64,000 nucleotides of DNA from Paracoccus caeni (GTDB lineage Bacteria > Pseudomonadota > Alphaproteobacteria > Rhodobacterales > Rhodobacteraceae): positions 434,001-498,000 of the forward strand of contig NZ_JAEPRQ010000003.1 in NCBI RefSeq assembly GCF_016629665.1. Reading direction: 5' to 3'. The translations under genes and the position numbers were made by a program. The notes under the pieces were generated by a model. It saw only the letters and a program-made list of their open reading frames with translations. It searched no databases and was not told the origin of the DNA. How positions within the stretch are numbered: position 1 is the first letter of the stretch; the number at the start of each line of letters is the position of its first letter. Positions 1 to 9,012 of this stretch are shown one piece after another.

Positions 1-836
1 CCTTGCACGGTGCGGATCATCAGCCGGTCGTTGACGACAGCCAGATCGCCACCCTCGACCAGCGTGAAGCCCAGATAGCGGGCGATATAGGCATGCTCGA
101 AATAGGTCTCGTTCAGCGTGCCGGGGGTCAGGATCGCGACCCGACCGTCGCTATCGGTCCGCAAATCCAGCAGCGCATCGCGAAAGTCGCGAAAGAAGCC
201 CGCAAGCCGATGAATATTCGCGTCGGCGTAAAGATCGGCAAAGGCCCGCGCCGTCGCCACCCGGTTTTCCAGCGCATAGCCCGCGCCGGAAGGGGCCTGC
301 GTCCGGTCGGCCAGCACCCACCAGTCGCCATCCGGTCCCCGGCCCAGTTCGAACGCCAGAAAATGCAGATAGTGGCCGGAACGCGGGCGCACCCCGACCA
401 TTGGGCGCAGCCAAGCGGGATTGCCCGCCACGATCCCGGCAGGCAGCCGGCCCGAGGCGACCAGCGTATTCGGCCCGTAAAGATCGCCCATCACCGCTTC
501 CAGCAGGTCGGCGCGCTGCCTTAGCGCGGCGGCGATGCCGTTCCATTCGGTCTGTGACAGCAGCATCGGAACATGGCTTAGCGGCCAGGGCCGCTCGGTC
601 GAAATGCCGCTGCCATATTGGCGATAGAACACGCCGCTGTCGCGCAGATAGCGGTCGGCGCGGGCAAGGTTGTCAGACAGATCCGCAGGCGTCAGCGATG
701 CCAGATGCGCGGCCAGACGAGACCAGAGCGGACGGACGCTGCCGTTGGCATCGACCATCTCATCCGGCACGCCGGGCAAGGGACGGTAATCCTGCAATGG
801 CCGCTCTGCCGTGCCTTCTGCCAATTCGCCTGCCAT
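1..836 (-). CDS. Circularly permuted type 2 ATP-grasp protein (3'-truncated by window edge)
   Basis: The frame is open from an ATG at 836 to the left edge, so about 278 N-terminal residues are visible and the C-terminus lies outside the window. The start MAGELAEGTAERPLQDYRPL is followed by segments typical of the DUF404/DUF407 circularly permuted ATP-grasp family: DSGVFYRQYG, RPWPLSHVPMLL, LYGPNTLVASGRLPAGIV, LADRTQAPSGAGYALENR and RVAILTPGTLNETYFEHAYI. Family members are ATP-dependent carboxylate-amine ligases of mostly unknown substrate and are usually encoded beside alpha-E and transglutaminase-like proteins. It starts 6 nt after the stop of the upstream DUF2126 gene, so the two are very probably co-transcribed, which suggests an amide-bond-forming or peptide-modifying pathway (inference). 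No signal peptide is visible. Confidence 0.88.
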   Translation of the reverse strand, partial: MAGELAEGTAERPLQDYRPLPGVPDEMVDANGSVRPLWSRLAAHLASLTPADLSDNLARADRYLRDSGVFYRQYGSGISTERPWPLSHVPMLLSQTEWNGIAAALRQRADLLEAVMGDLYGPNTLVASGRLPAGIVAGNPAWLRPMVGVRPRSGHYLHFLAFELGRGPDGDWWVLADRTQAPSGAGYALENRVATARAFADLYADANIHRLAGFFRDFRDALLDLRTDSDGRVAILTPGTLNETYFEHAYIARYLGFTLVEGGDLAVVNDRLMIRTVQ

Positions 837-842
837 ATTCCG

Positions 843-3800
843 TTACACTCCGGCAGCTCGCCTGAGATCCAGCGTCAGCGGGAATTCCCGGTGCCGCCGC
901 TCTTCCACAATGATCCGGTTCTGGCCCGGCTGATGGCCGTTGGCGGTGAATCGCGCCAGCCTGCGCGCCTCGGCCTCGTTGCCGTTGACCGGGAAAGTGT
1001 CGTAATTGCGCCCGCCCGGATGCGCAACATGATAGACGCAACCGCCAAGCGCCCGGCCAGACCACGTATCGAAGATGTCGAAGGTCAGCGGCGCATCGAC
1101 CGGCAGCACCGGATGCAGCGCGGATGACGGCTGCCATGCCTTGAAACGCACCCCCGCCACCGCCTCGCCCGCGCCGATAGCGGTCAGCGGCGTGGCGCGG
1201 CCATTGCACAGCACCTGATAGCGCGACGGATCGGCGGCGGAAAGTTTCACCTGCAACCGCTCGGTCGAGCTGTCTGTATAGCGTACGGTGCCGCCGATGG
1301 CCCCGGTTTCGCCCAGCACATGCCACGGCTCCAGCGCCTGCCGCAGTTCCAGATGCACCCCGTCAAACTCGGCCTCGCCGCAGAAGGGAAAGCGGAACTC
1401 GGCCTGCGCCTTGAACCATTCCTCCTGCATCGGGAAGCCGTGCTGGCGCAGATCGGCCAGCACGTCCAGAAAATCAGCCCAGACGAAATGCGGCAGCATG
1501 AAGCGGTCATGCAGCGCCGTGCCCCATCGGGTCAGCTCGCCAGTCGCCGGGGTTTTCCAGAACCGCGCGATCAAGGCGCGCAGCAGCAATTGCTGGGCAA
1601 GGCTCATCCGCGCGTCGGGCGGCATTTCGAAGCCGCGAAACTCGACCAGACCAAGACGGCCGGTCGGGCCATCCGGGGAATACATCTTGTCGATGCAGAT
1701 TTCAGCGCGGTGGGTATTGCCGGTTACATCGGTCAGGATATTTCGCAGCAGCCGGTCGGTCAGCCACGGCAGCGGCGGCGTGCCGCGATCCGGCGAGGGG
1801 ATCTGCGCCAGCGCGATTTCAAGCTCGTAAAGCGAATCGTGGCGGGCCTCGTCGATACGCGGCGCCTGAGAGGTCGGGCCGATGAACAGGCCCGAGAACA
1901 GGTAGGACAGCGACGGATGCCGGTTCCAGTGCAGGATCAGGCTGGCCAGCAGATCGGGCCGGCGCAGGAACGGGCTGTCATTGGTGGTCGCGCCGCCGAC
2001 CACGACATGATTGCCGCCGCCGGTGCCGGTATGCTTGCCGTCGATCATGAACTTTTCCGCGCCAAGGCGGGACTGCCGGGCATCCTCATAGACGCCCTGG
2101 GTGATCTCGACACAGTCCTGCCAGTTGGCGGCGGGATGAATATTCACCTCGATCACGCCGGGATCAGGGGCGACACGGATCACGTTCAGCCGCGGGTCTT
2201 GAGGCGGGGCATAGCCTTCGACATGGACCTTGAGATCCAGCCGCAAGGCCGCCGCCTCGACCGCGCGCAGAAGGTCCAGATATTCCTCCAGCGTGGGGAC
2301 AGGCGGCATGAAGACGCAAAGGCGGCCATTTTTCGGCTCGACCGACAGGGCGGTGCGGACGGTGCCCGACAGGTCGGAGGTGGGTGCCACCTGTTCGACC
2401 ACGTTCTGAACCGGCCCCGAGGCGACGAAACTGGCCATCGGCTGTGACCTGCGGTCCGGCGATATCGCACCGGGTTGGTCCAGCGGAGCACGCTCGACCG
2501 TGGGGTCGGTGGGGTTGATATAGGGATAGACGGATGGCGGCAGATGAGGCAGCGCGCTGAGCGGCAGGCGATAGCCGACCGGGCTGTCGCCGGGCACCAG
2601 AAACACATGGCCGCGCCGCAATTGCCATAATTCGGAATGCCAAGTCCGGCCCGCCTTGGTCTGCCAGCTTTGCACCGGCAGCACAAAGCCGGTGGGCGTA
2701 GTCAGCCCGCGATCAAAGACGGCGGCGATACGGTGGCGCGCCTCGGGGTCTTCCAGTTTGGAATTCTCGGGCGTGACATTGGGCGGCAGGTTCGCTTCCT
2801 TGACCAGCCATTCGGCGGGGTCTTCATAGGCGGGCATGACATTGGCATCATCAACGCCCAGTTCATGCGCCATTTCCCGCAGCAATTCCTGGGCCTGCAG
2901 CGGGGTCACCTCGGCCTCGTCGCTTTCCTGTGCGATCAGATCGGGGTTCTGCCAGATCGGCTGCCCGTCCTTGCGCCAGTAAAGCGAAAAGGTCCAGCGC
3001 GGCAACGTCTCGCCCGGATACCACTTGCCCTGCCCGTAATGCAGAAAACCATTGGGGGCGAAGCGTTTGCGCAGCTTGCGGACCAGCACATCGGCGCGGT
3101 GACGCTTGGTCGGGCCAACGGCATCGGTGTTCCATTCAGGGCTTTCGAAATCGTCGATCGACACGAAAGTCGGCTCGCCGCCCATGGTCAGGCGGACATC
3201 GCCTTCGGCCAGCGCGGCATCGACCTGCTGGCCCAACCGGTTCAGATCGGCCCATGCGTCATCGCTGAACGGCTTGGTGATGCGCGGATGTTCGGCCACA
3301 CGACGCACCTGCATGTCAAAGTCGAAATCGACCTGAGCAAAGCTCGCCACACCAGAAATCGGCGCGCAGGACCGATAATGCGGCGCGGCGGCCAGGGGGA
3401 TGTGGCTTTCGCCGGTCAACAGGCCAGAGGTCGGGTCAAGACCGATCCAGCCCGCGCCGGGAAGATAGACCTCGGCCCAGGCATGCAGATCGGTGAAATC
3501 GACCTCGGTGCCGGAAGGGCCGTCCAGCGCCTTCAGATCGGGTTTCAACTGAATGAGGTAGCCCGACACGAACCGCGCCGCAAAGCCCAGATGCCGCAGC
3601 GCATTGACCAGCAACCATGTGGAATCGCGGCAAGAGCCGCTGGCCAGCGACAGGGTTTCCTCGGGCGTCTGCACGCCAGGCTCCATGCGGATCGTATAGG
3701 CGGTCTGGCCGGAAATCCGCGCATTCAGATTCACCACGAAATCGACGGTGCGGATTCTGTCGCGCGGGACCGTATCAAGGAACGCCTGCAACAACGGCCC

Positions 3801-4169
3801 GGCGGGATCTGCCTGACGATAGGGCACCAGTTCCTCGGCCAGTTCGGGGGTATAGCCGAAGGGCCAATGCTCGGCGCTTTCCTCGACGAAGAAATCGAAC
3901 GGGTTATAGACGGTCATATCGGCGACCAGATCGACCTCGATCTTCAATTCGCGCACGGGTTCGGGAAAGACAAAGCGGGCCAGCCAGTTGCCGAAGGGAT
4001 CCTGCTGGTGGTTCACGAAATGGCCTTCCGGCGCCACTTTCAGCGAATGCGAGATGACGCGGGTGCGGCTATGTGGCGCCGGGCGCAGGCGGATGATCTG
4101 CGGGCCCAGAATCACCGGGCGGTCATATTTGTAATGGGTGAGGTGATAGATACTGGCCTTGATCGACAT
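843..4169 (-). CDS. Transglutaminase-like / DUF2126 large protein
   Basis: 1108 residues. The N-terminal part (about 1-290) is a transglutaminase-like domain with the Cys-His-Asp triad visible as C180 ([10 protein letters not shown]), H229 ([12 protein letters not shown]) and D245 (GLDPTSG), preceded by the usual beta-rich N-terminal region. The remaining ~800 residues match DUF2126 in character, with segments [38 protein letters not shown] and [20 protein letters not shown]. The length is right for this fused family. The GTGGGNH block suggests a glutamine-synthetase or ATP-grasp-like fold, but the true chemistry is unknown. It is the first gene of a unit with the ATP-grasp gene downstream, which starts 6 nt after this stop. 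The ATG start is followed at once by the conserved domain start, [12 protein letters not shown]. Confidence 0.92.
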   Translation of the reverse strand: MSIKASIYHLTHYKYDRPVILGPQIIRLRPAPHSRTRVISHSLKVAPEGHFVNHQQDPFGNWLARFVFPEPVRELKIEVDLVADMTVYNPFDFFVEESAEHWPFGYTPELAEELVPYRQADPAGPLLQAFLDTVPRDRIRTVDFVVNLNARISGQTAYTIRMEPGVQTPEETLSLASGSCRDSTWLLVNALRHLGFAARFVSGYLIQLKPDLKALDGPSGTEVDFTDLHAWAEVYLPGAGWIGLDPTSGLLTGESHIPLAAAPHYRSCAPISGVASFAQVDFDFDMQVRRVAEHPRITKPFSDDAWADLNRLGQQVDAALAEGDVRLTMGGEPTFVSIDDFESPEWNTDAVGPTKRHRADVLVRKLRKRFAPNGFLHYGQGKWYPGETLPRWTFSLYWRKDGQPIWQNPDLIAQESDEAEVTPLQAQELLREMAHELGVDDANVMPAYEDPAEWLVKEANLPPNVTPENSKLEDPEARHRIAAVFDRGLTTPTGFVLPVQSWQTKAGRTWHSELWQLRRGHVFLVPGDSPVGYRLPLSALPHLPPSVYPYINPTDPTVERAPLDQPGAISPDRRSQPMASFVASGPVQNVVEQVAPTSDLSGTVRTALSVEPKNGRLCVFMPPVPTLEEYLDLLRAVEAAALRLDLKVHVEGYAPPQDPRLNVIRVAPDPGVIEVNIHPAANWQDCVEITQGVYEDARQSRLGAEKFMIDGKHTGTGGGNHVVVGGATTNDSPFLRRPDLLASLILHWNRHPSLSYLFSGLFIGPTSQAPRIDEARHDSLYELEIALAQIPSPDRGTPPLPWLTDRLLRNILTDVTGNTHRAEICIDKMYSPDGPTGRLGLVEFRGFEMPPDARMSLAQQLLLRALIARFWKTPATGELTRWGTALHDRFMLPHFVWADFLDVLADLRQHGFPMQEEWFKAQAEFRFPFCGEAEFDGVHLELRQALEPWHVLGETGAIGGTVRYTDSSTERLQVKLSAADPSRYQVLCNGRATPLTAIGAGEAVAGVRFKAWQPSSALHPVLPVDAPLTFDIFDTWSGRALGGCVYHVAHPGGRNYDTFPVNGNEAEARRLARFTANGHQPGQNRIIVEERRHREFPLTLDLRRAAGV

Positions 4170-4390
4170 GCTCGCGCTCCGCCCTGTTCCCTACCCGCAT
4201 CGGGTGAGTTCTGCTGTTCCTGACCAGAGACAAGGACGCATTCAGCCCTCAGACCAGCCCATTCGTTACTTCACCCCCGGCAACATGCCGCAATGCCTAA
4301 ATAACGATCAATCTTCCTGCGCGCCATATCTTGGTGCGGACCGCCACGCAGAACGGCACGGTGACAAAGCACTGCGGCTCAACTGATTTG

Positions 4391-4443
4391 TGTAAAGCAT
4401 GCTTGACATATGGCCCGCAGTATATGTAAAGCAACCTTGACAT
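4391..4443 (+). promoter_or_regulatory. Two direct copies of an imperfect palindrome, probable operator pair
   Basis: TGTAAAGCATGCTTGACAT (4391-4409) and TGTAAAGCAACCTTGACAT (4425-4443) are nearly identical and 34 bp apart. Each is an inverted repeat of the form TGTAAAG-N4-CTTGACA, one mismatch from perfect dyad symmetry. The second copy ends 14 bp before the ATG at 4458. TTGACA is also a -35-like hexamer, so the first copy may combine promoter and operator. The downstream HTH gene is the natural candidate for autoregulation. This is inference from position and symmetry. Confidence 0.55.
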
Positions 4444-4457
4444 CCAAGGAGCTTCCC

Positions 4458-4829
4458 ATGACCCGAAAATCCCTGCCCTTCCTTTTTGCAATGCTGGCCT
4501 ATGCCGTTGTTCTGGTGATCTCATTGCGCATCCTTGCGGGCGGTATCGCGGACCCCTCGCTGCGCCTGATCATCTCGCTTGCGCCGATGCTGCCTGCGAT
4601 TGCTGTCTGCCTCAGCGTCCTTTCGGTGATTCGAGGGTTGGATGAAATGCAGCGCCGGTTGCAGCTTGAGGCTTTCGCCTTCGCCTTTGCGGGAACGGCG
4701 CTCGTAACCTTTGGCTATGGCTTTCTGGAGAATGTCGGCCTGCCACGGCTGTCGATGTTCGTAGTATGGCCGTTGATGGCAGCTTTGTGGGGCTGTGGTG
4801 TCGCCCTTGGTGGTCTGCGCTACAGATGA
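4458..4829 (+). CDS. Small multi-pass membrane protein upstream of HTH regulator
   Basis: 123 residues, hydrophobic throughout, with about four membrane segments: near 6-26 (FLFAMLAYAVVLVISLRILA), 36-55, 72-90 (the AFAFAFAGTALVTFGYG region) and 97-117. A short charged loop, RGLDEMQRRLQLE, lies between the second and third. The ATG at 4458 is chosen because AAGGAG lies 9 nt upstream, although an in-frame ATG exists at 4410. The stop overlaps the start of the HTH gene (ATGA), so the pair is translationally coupled. Small membrane proteins paired with a YozG-like XRE regulator are a recurrent two-gene module of unknown function. I cannot assign a substrate. Confidence 0.85.
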   Translation: MTRKSLPFLFAMLAYAVVLVISLRILAGGIADPSLRLIISLAPMLPAIAVCLSVLSVIRGLDEMQRRLQLEAFAFAFAGTALVTFGYGFLENVGLPRLSMFVVWPLMAALWGCGVALGGLRYR

Positions 4830-5014
4830 ACAACCGTATTCAGGAACTGCGCCAGCAGCGCGGATGGTCGCAGGCGCATCTGGCCGAAACGCTGGAGGTT
4901 TCGCGCCAAACAGTGAACGCGCTGGAGCGGGGGCGCTATGATCCCAGCCTGCCCTTGGCTTTCAGGATCGCGCGGCTGTTTGATCTGACGATCGAGGATA
5001 TTTTCCAGCCCTGA
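4826..5014 (+). CDS. XRE-family HTH transcriptional regulator (YozG-like)
   Basis: 62 residues, almost entirely one Cro/C1-type helix-turn-helix: NRIQELRQQRGWSQAHLAET, then the recognition-helix region VSRQTVNALERGRYDPSLPL and the closing IARLFDLTIEDIFQP. This is the standard compact YozG/HTH_3 length with no ligand-binding domain. The start ATG overlaps the stop of the membrane protein gene by 4 nt. It probably represses its own operon through the paired palindromes at 4391-4443 (inference). Its stop lies only 8 bp from the end of the convergent cobD gene. Confidence 0.93.
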   Translation: MNNRIQELRQQRGWSQAHLAETLEVSRQTVNALERGRYDPSLPLAFRIARLFDLTIEDIFQP

Positions 5015-5022
5015 TCGTTGGT

Positions 5023-6003
5023 TCAACCATCTTCACTCAGGCTACGGAAGGCCGCTGCGACCCTTTGCCATTCTTCGGCATTGCCCGGAATGCCCAGCCG
5101 CAGCCAACGGTCTGAATAGGGGAAGCGGCGGCTCCAGATGTGATGGCAGGCCAGCATGTTCTGTGCCGTCTCCGCATTCGGCGTATCGTAAAGGCGGAAC
5201 AGGTGCGTTCCGCCTGCCTGCACCCAGCCACCGCGCATCGCCAGATGATCAAGCCGCAGGCCCGCTTCGGAATGATAGACCGTCGCATCATCCGCCCAGA
5301 CCGTATCGGCCATCGCCAGCGCCCCTATCGCCATTGCCGGGCCATTGACGGCCCAAGGGCCCGCTGCCTCGGTCAGACGGGCCAGAATGTCGGGCTGGGC
5401 AATGACAAAGCCCAATCGCAAACCCGCAAGGCCCCAGAACTTGCCGAAGCTGCGCAGGATCACGGCATTGTCGGGCATCTGCGGGGCAAGCGACAGGTCG
5501 GGCCGGGGATCGGCGAAACTTTCATCGACGATCAGATGACCGACCTTCGCAGCAAGATCGTACAGGCGCGCCGGGGACCATTGGCGCCCGTCCGGGTTGT
5601 TCGGGTTTACCACCACGGCCAGATCGGCGCCCGCCATCGCGTCGATTGCGTCCACCTCACTGACGGTCCACCCCGCTGCGCCAAGGCTGGCCGCATGTTC
5701 ATTGTAGCTGGGCCAGATCACCCCCGCGCGCCCCGCCGGAAACAGTCGCGGCAGCATCTGGATCGCGGCAGAGGCCCCCGCCACCGGCAGCACCCGCTCA
5801 GGGTGGCAGCCGAACCAGCGGGCTGCGATCTGGGTCAGGTGCCGCACCGCTTCCGCTGTCGGCAGACTGTGCCAGACATGATCGGGCAGGGACTGAACCG
5901 GCCAGGGTCGCCGGTTGATGCCGGTTGACAGGTCGATCCAGTCGCCCGCCCCGAACCGCGCCACCGCCATGTCGATATTTCCGCCGTGATCGCGCCCGGT
6001 CAT
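5023..6003 (-). CDS. cobD: Threonine-phosphate decarboxylase (CobD/CobC family)
   Basis: 326 residues from the chosen start. A fold-type I PLP aminotransferase-like enzyme that makes (R)-1-amino-2-propanol phosphate from threonine phosphate for the cobalamin nucleotide loop. Visible marks are the family N-terminus RDHGGNIDMAVARFG, DLSTGINRRPWP, the VNPNNPDGR substrate and PLP loop, VDESFAD and the PLP-lysine region SFGKFWGLAGLRLGF (K188). A longer reading from ATG 6063 exists, but the 20 extra residues are not family-like, so ATG 6003 (MTGRDHGG) is preferred. In the Pseudomonas denitrificans nomenclature it is cobC. No other cobalamin gene is adjacent and no B12 riboswitch is visible upstream. 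It converges on the HTH gene. Confidence 0.9.
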   Translation of the reverse strand: MTGRDHGGNIDMAVARFGAGDWIDLSTGINRRPWPVQSLPDHVWHSLPTAEAVRHLTQIAARWFGCHPERVLPVAGASAAIQMLPRLFPAGRAGVIWPSYNEHAASLGAAGWTVSEVDAIDAMAGADLAVVVNPNNPDGRQWSPARLYDLAAKVGHLIVDESFADPRPDLSLAPQMPDNAVILRSFGKFWGLAGLRLGFVIAQPDILARLTEAAGPWAVNGPAMAIGALAMADTVWADDATVYHSEAGLRLDHLAMRGGWVQAGGTHLFRLYDTPNAETAQNMLACHHIWSRRFPYSDRWLRLGIPGNAEEWQRVAAAFRSLSEDG

Positions 6004-6207
6004 CACCCGCCAAACCCTTGTGTCCGCTGCCCTTTTGCTAGGCCAACAGCCGTTAACCCGCAATCCGTCAGCGAATTTTCACTTTACACCAAGCGGATTC
6101 GCGACCACGATATGTTGTAGGAACATTTGAGCACCTATGCTCGGTGTTGTGAGCAGACCAAGGGCTAGCGGCGTCAGAATCGCACCCAAGAGAGGCAGGA
6201 TGCAGCC

Positions 6208-6711
6208 ATGGCACAGACGGATCATTTCATCGCCAGCGACGAAATCCACCCCATCGACATCGTCGAGGCGGTGGCCGCACATCATGACTGGGATTTCGAC
6301 CGTCTGGCCGATGACCAGATCGCGATGGTCGTGGCCGGGCAGTGGCGCAGCTATTCGCTGACGCTGGCCTGGTCCCCCCGTGAAGAGGTGCTGCGGCTGA
6401 TCTGCAGCTTCGACATGGACCCGCCGTCCGAGCGTCTGGCCGAGATTTATGAGACGATCAATCTCGCCAATGATCAGGTCTGGGACGGCGGCTTCACCTT
6501 CTGGGCGCCGCAACGGCTGATGGTCTGGCGCTATGGTCTGGTGCTGGCGGGTGAGGCCGTGGCCTCGGCCGAGCAGATCGACCAGATGATCGGCAACGCC
6601 CTGATCGCCTGCGAGCGGTTCTACCCGTCCTTCCAGCTTGTCGGCTGGGGCAACTCCACGCCACAAGCCGCGCTGGATATCGCCTTGGGTGAGGCTTACG
6701 GGCGGGCCTAA
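6208..6711 (+). CDS. YbjN domain-containing protein
   Basis: 167 residues with no signal peptide. The sequence fits the YbjN/DUF1790 family, which has a type III secretion chaperone-like alpha/beta fold. Recognisable blocks are HPIDIVEAVAAHHDWDFDR, YSLTLAWSPREEVLRLICSF, EIYETINLANDQVWDGGF and PQRLMVWRYGLVLAG. YbjN proteins are conserved in alphaproteobacteria and have been proposed as sensory regulators or chaperone-like factors, and the biochemical role is not settled. The ATG at 6208 follows an AGGCAGG ribosome site. The gene sits 126 bp before proC and may be transcribed with it. Confidence 0.9.
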   Translation: MAQTDHFIASDEIHPIDIVEAVAAHHDWDFDRLADDQIAMVVAGQWRSYSLTLAWSPREEVLRLICSFDMDPPSERLAEIYETINLANDQVWDGGFTFWAPQRLMVWRYGLVLAGEAVASAEQIDQMIGNALIACERFYPSFQLVGWGNSTPQAALDIALGEAYGRA

Positions 6712-6837
6712 GGCGCGCTCGTCACCATTTCTCGACAGCGAAAGCAGAGGCCGTTCTTGGCCCGGCGATGACTGCGGCACCTTGATTCCGGGCGCGCCTT
6801 TATCTTCAATGGCGCCGGTTCAAGATTGGGGAACGGG

Positions 6838-7653
6838 ATGAGCGAATTCGACGATATCAATGCGCGCGGCCTTGTGCTGGTGGGCTGTGGCCGGATGGGC
6901 GGGGCGATGCTGAAAGGCTGGCTGGCGCGCGGGCTTGAGCCTTCAGCTGTCACCGTGATCGACCCGAAACTCGCGCCCGAATGGCAGGACAAGGGCCTGC
7001 GCGTCAATGCTTCGCTGCCTGACGATCCCGCCGTTCTGGTCCTTGCCGTCAAACCGCAGATGATGGCCGACGCTTTGGGAGAAATCCCGCAGCTTGGCGA
7101 TGCGCTGATCGTCTCGGTCGCGGCGGGCACCACCATCGCCACCTTTGAGGCTACATTCCCCGGCAAATCCATCGTCCGCGTCATGCCGAACACCCCCGCC
7201 GCAATCGGCAAGGGTATCTCGGCCCTGATCGGTAACACCCGGACGACGCCGAAACAGCTCGACCTTGCCGATACGCTTATGCGCGCGGTGGGCCGCACCG
7301 TTCGGCTGGAAAGCGAGGATCAGATGGATGCCGTCACCGGCCTTTCCGGCAGCGGCCCCGCCTATGTCTTTCACCTGATCGAGGCGATGGCCAAGGCCGG
7401 CGAAGCGCAGGGCCTGTCGCCCGAATTGTCGCTGGAACTGGCGCGGATGACCGTCGCCGGGGCAGGGGCGCTGGCCGTCGATGCCGACGAAGATCCGGGG
7501 GTGCTGCGCGAGAATGTGACCTCGCCGGGCGGCACCACCGCTGCCGGGCTGAAGGTGCTGATGGACCCTGAAACCGGCCTGCCGCCGCTGATGGCCCGCA
7601 CCGTCGCCGCCGCGACCGAACGTGGCCGCGAATTGGGGAAAGCTGCAAAATGA
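6838..7653 (+). CDS. proC: Pyrroline-5-carboxylate reductase
   Basis: 271 residues, the normal length. The last step of proline synthesis: NAD(P)H reduction of 1-pyrroline-5-carboxylate to L-proline in the cytoplasm. The Rossmann motif VLVGCGRMGGAMLKGWLARG is at about 14-33, followed by VLAVKPQMM, SVAAGTTIATFEATFPG, IVRVMPNTPAAIGKGISAL and the C-terminal dimerisation and catalytic signature AVTGLSGSGPAYVFHLIEAM, then ENVTSPGGTTAAGL. ATG 6838 is preferred over ATG 6826, with GGGGAACGGG upstream. The stop overlaps the start of csaA by ATGA, so proC, csaA and the dehydrogenase gene form an overlapping operon. Confidence 0.96.
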   Translation: MSEFDDINARGLVLVGCGRMGGAMLKGWLARGLEPSAVTVIDPKLAPEWQDKGLRVNASLPDDPAVLVLAVKPQMMADALGEIPQLGDALIVSVAAGTTIATFEATFPGKSIVRVMPNTPAAIGKGISALIGNTRTTPKQLDLADTLMRAVGRTVRLESEDQMDAVTGLSGSGPAYVFHLIEAMAKAGEAQGLSPELSLELARMTVAGAGALAVDADEDPGVLRENVTSPGGTTAAGLKVLMDPETGLPPLMARTVAAATERGRELGKAAK

Positions 7654-7979
7654 TCACTTTCGACGATTTCATGAAGGTCGATATCCGCGTCGCGACCATC
7701 ACCCGCGCTGAACCCTTCCCCGAGGCGCGCAAGCCCGCGATCAAGCTGTGGCTGGATGTGGGCGATCTGGGCGAAAAGAAATCCTCGGCCCAGATCACCC
7801 GCCATTACGACCCGGAAACGCTGATCGGCAAGCAGGTGCTGTGCGTGGTGAACTTCCCCCCGCGCCAGATCGGCCCGGTCATGTCCGAGGTGCTGGTCCT
7901 TGGCGTCCCCGACCCCGAAGGCGAGGTCGTGCTGATCCGCCCGGATCTGGATGTCCCGAACGGAGGCAGGCTTTACTGA
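7650..7979 (+). CDS. csaA: tRNA-binding-domain chaperone-like protein CsaA
   Basis: 109 residues, a stand-alone OB-fold tRNA-binding domain of the CsaA / EMAP-II-like type. The sequence MITFDDFMKVDIRVATITRA opens with the typical DIRVG-like motif, followed by ARKPAIKLWLDVGDLGEKKS, SSAQITRHY, VLCVVNFPPRQIGPVMSEVL and the closing NGGRLY. CsaA binds tRNA and has been described in Bacillus as a secretion-related chaperone. The physiological role in alphaproteobacteria is uncertain. It overlaps proC by 4 nt at its start, and the last nucleotide of its stop is the first of the next ATG, so it is translationally coupled on both sides. Confidence 0.93.
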   Translation: MITFDDFMKVDIRVATITRAEPFPEARKPAIKLWLDVGDLGEKKSSAQITRHYDPETLIGKQVLCVVNFPPRQIGPVMSEVLVLGVPDPEGEVVLIRPDLDVPNGGRLY

Positions 7980-8926
7980 TGAAACTCCTTGTCACCCGAC
8001 CGATGACGGATCGCGCAACCGCCGCAATAGCCGAGGCGTTCGACGCGACCTTCCACACCGATGGCCCCCTGTCCCCCGATCAGGCCGAACAGGCGATGCG
8101 CGATTACGATGCGATCATGCCGACTTTGGGCGATGCCTTCACGGCGGCGGCCTTCAGTGGCGATCTGCGCTGCAAGATCCTCGCCAATTTCGGCGCGGGC
8201 TATAATCATATCGATACCGAGGCCGCAAAGACCGCTGGCATCGCGGTCACCAACACTCCTGACGTGGTGACCGATGCCACCGCCGACATCGCGCTGACCC
8301 TGATCCTGATGACCATGCGCCGCGCCAGCGAGGGCGAGCGTGTTGTCCGTGCGGGCGAATGGACTGGCTGGCAGCCGACGCAATTCCTGTCGGGCCATGT
8401 CACCGGCGCGACTGTCGGCATCATCGGAATGGGCCGCATCGGCAAGGCCATCGCCCGCCGCTGCCATCACGGCTTTGGCATGGAGGTGGTGTTCTATAAC
8501 CGCTCGCAAGTGACCGATCTGGACTTCCCGGCCCGACCATTGCCCAACCTTGCCACGACGCTTGAGGCCGCCGATGTCGCCGTGATCGCGGTGCCGGGCG
8601 GCGCTGGCACGCGCCATCTGATCGGCGCTGAGGAACTGAAGGCACTCGGTCCCGGCAGTTATCTGGTCAACATCTCCCGTGGCGATGTGGTCGAAGAAGC
8701 CGCCCTGATCGATGCGCTGAATGCAGGCACGATCGCGGGTGCCGGTCTTGATGTCTATGAACGCGAGCCGCAGGTGCCGCAGGCGCTGATCGACGCGCCC
8801 AATGCCTCGCTTCTGCCGCATCTTGGGACCGCGACGGAAAAGGCGCGAACCGCCATGGGGCTGCGCGCGCTGTCGAACTTGACCGCCTTTGCCAAGAGCG
8901 ATGATCTGCCCGACAGGGTCGCATGA
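7979..8926 (+). CDS. D-glycerate / 2-hydroxyacid dehydrogenase
   Basis: 315 residues, a D-isomer-specific 2-hydroxyacid dehydrogenase. The N-terminal catalytic half contains CKILANFGAGYNHIDTEAAK. The NAD(P) domain has GATVGIIGMGRIGKAIARRC, and the catalytic Arg, Glu and His are visible in VNISRGDVV, GAGLDVYEREPQV and SLLPHLGTAT. This set matches glyoxylate/hydroxypyruvate reductase (D-glycerate dehydrogenase). A glycerate 2-kinase gene follows 370 bp downstream, so the pair could channel hydroxypyruvate through D-glycerate to 2-phosphoglycerate (inference). ATG 7979 overlaps the csaA stop by one base. Confidence 0.92.
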   Translation: MKLLVTRPMTDRATAAIAEAFDATFHTDGPLSPDQAEQAMRDYDAIMPTLGDAFTAAAFSGDLRCKILANFGAGYNHIDTEAAKTAGIAVTNTPDVVTDATADIALTLILMTMRRASEGERVVRAGEWTGWQPTQFLSGHVTGATVGIIGMGRIGKAIARRCHHGFGMEVVFYNRSQVTDLDFPARPLPNLATTLEAADVAVIAVPGGAGTRHLIGAEELKALGPGSYLVNISRGDVVEEAALIDALNAGTIAGAGLDVYEREPQVPQALIDAPNASLLPHLGTATEKARTAMGLRALSNLTAFAKSDDLPDRVA

Positions 8927-8953
8927 TCGTGAGGTATGACATTTGTTAAGTCA

Positions 8954-8978
8954 GGAACTCTGCCAGATCCCGCGCGTT
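8954..8978 (+). promoter_or_regulatory. EcfG-type (general stress sigma) promoter candidate for the CsbD gene
   Basis: GGAAC at 8954-8958 and CGTT at 8975-8978 are separated by exactly 16 bp. This equals the alphaproteobacterial general stress response promoter form GGAAC-N16/17-CGTT recognised by EcfG-type sigma factors. The +1 would fall near 8985, leaving about 28 nt before the ATG at 9013. CsbD-like genes are common members of that regulon. Whether this organism has EcfG/PhyR/NepR cannot be told from the window. Confidence 0.5.
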
Positions 8979-9012
8979 TCTTCCTCATACGATATGTTTC
9001 AAGGAGGACGCT

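Noticed and set aside
2637-4223. Long open frame (528 codons) on the plus strand opposite the DUF2126 gene
   Set aside because: It is antisense to a well-conserved protein and arises from the high GC content at third positions; no domain pattern is visible.
5023-6207. Cobalamin riboswitch near cobD
   Set aside because: The upstream 204 bp lack a B12-box-like sequence or a long structured leader.
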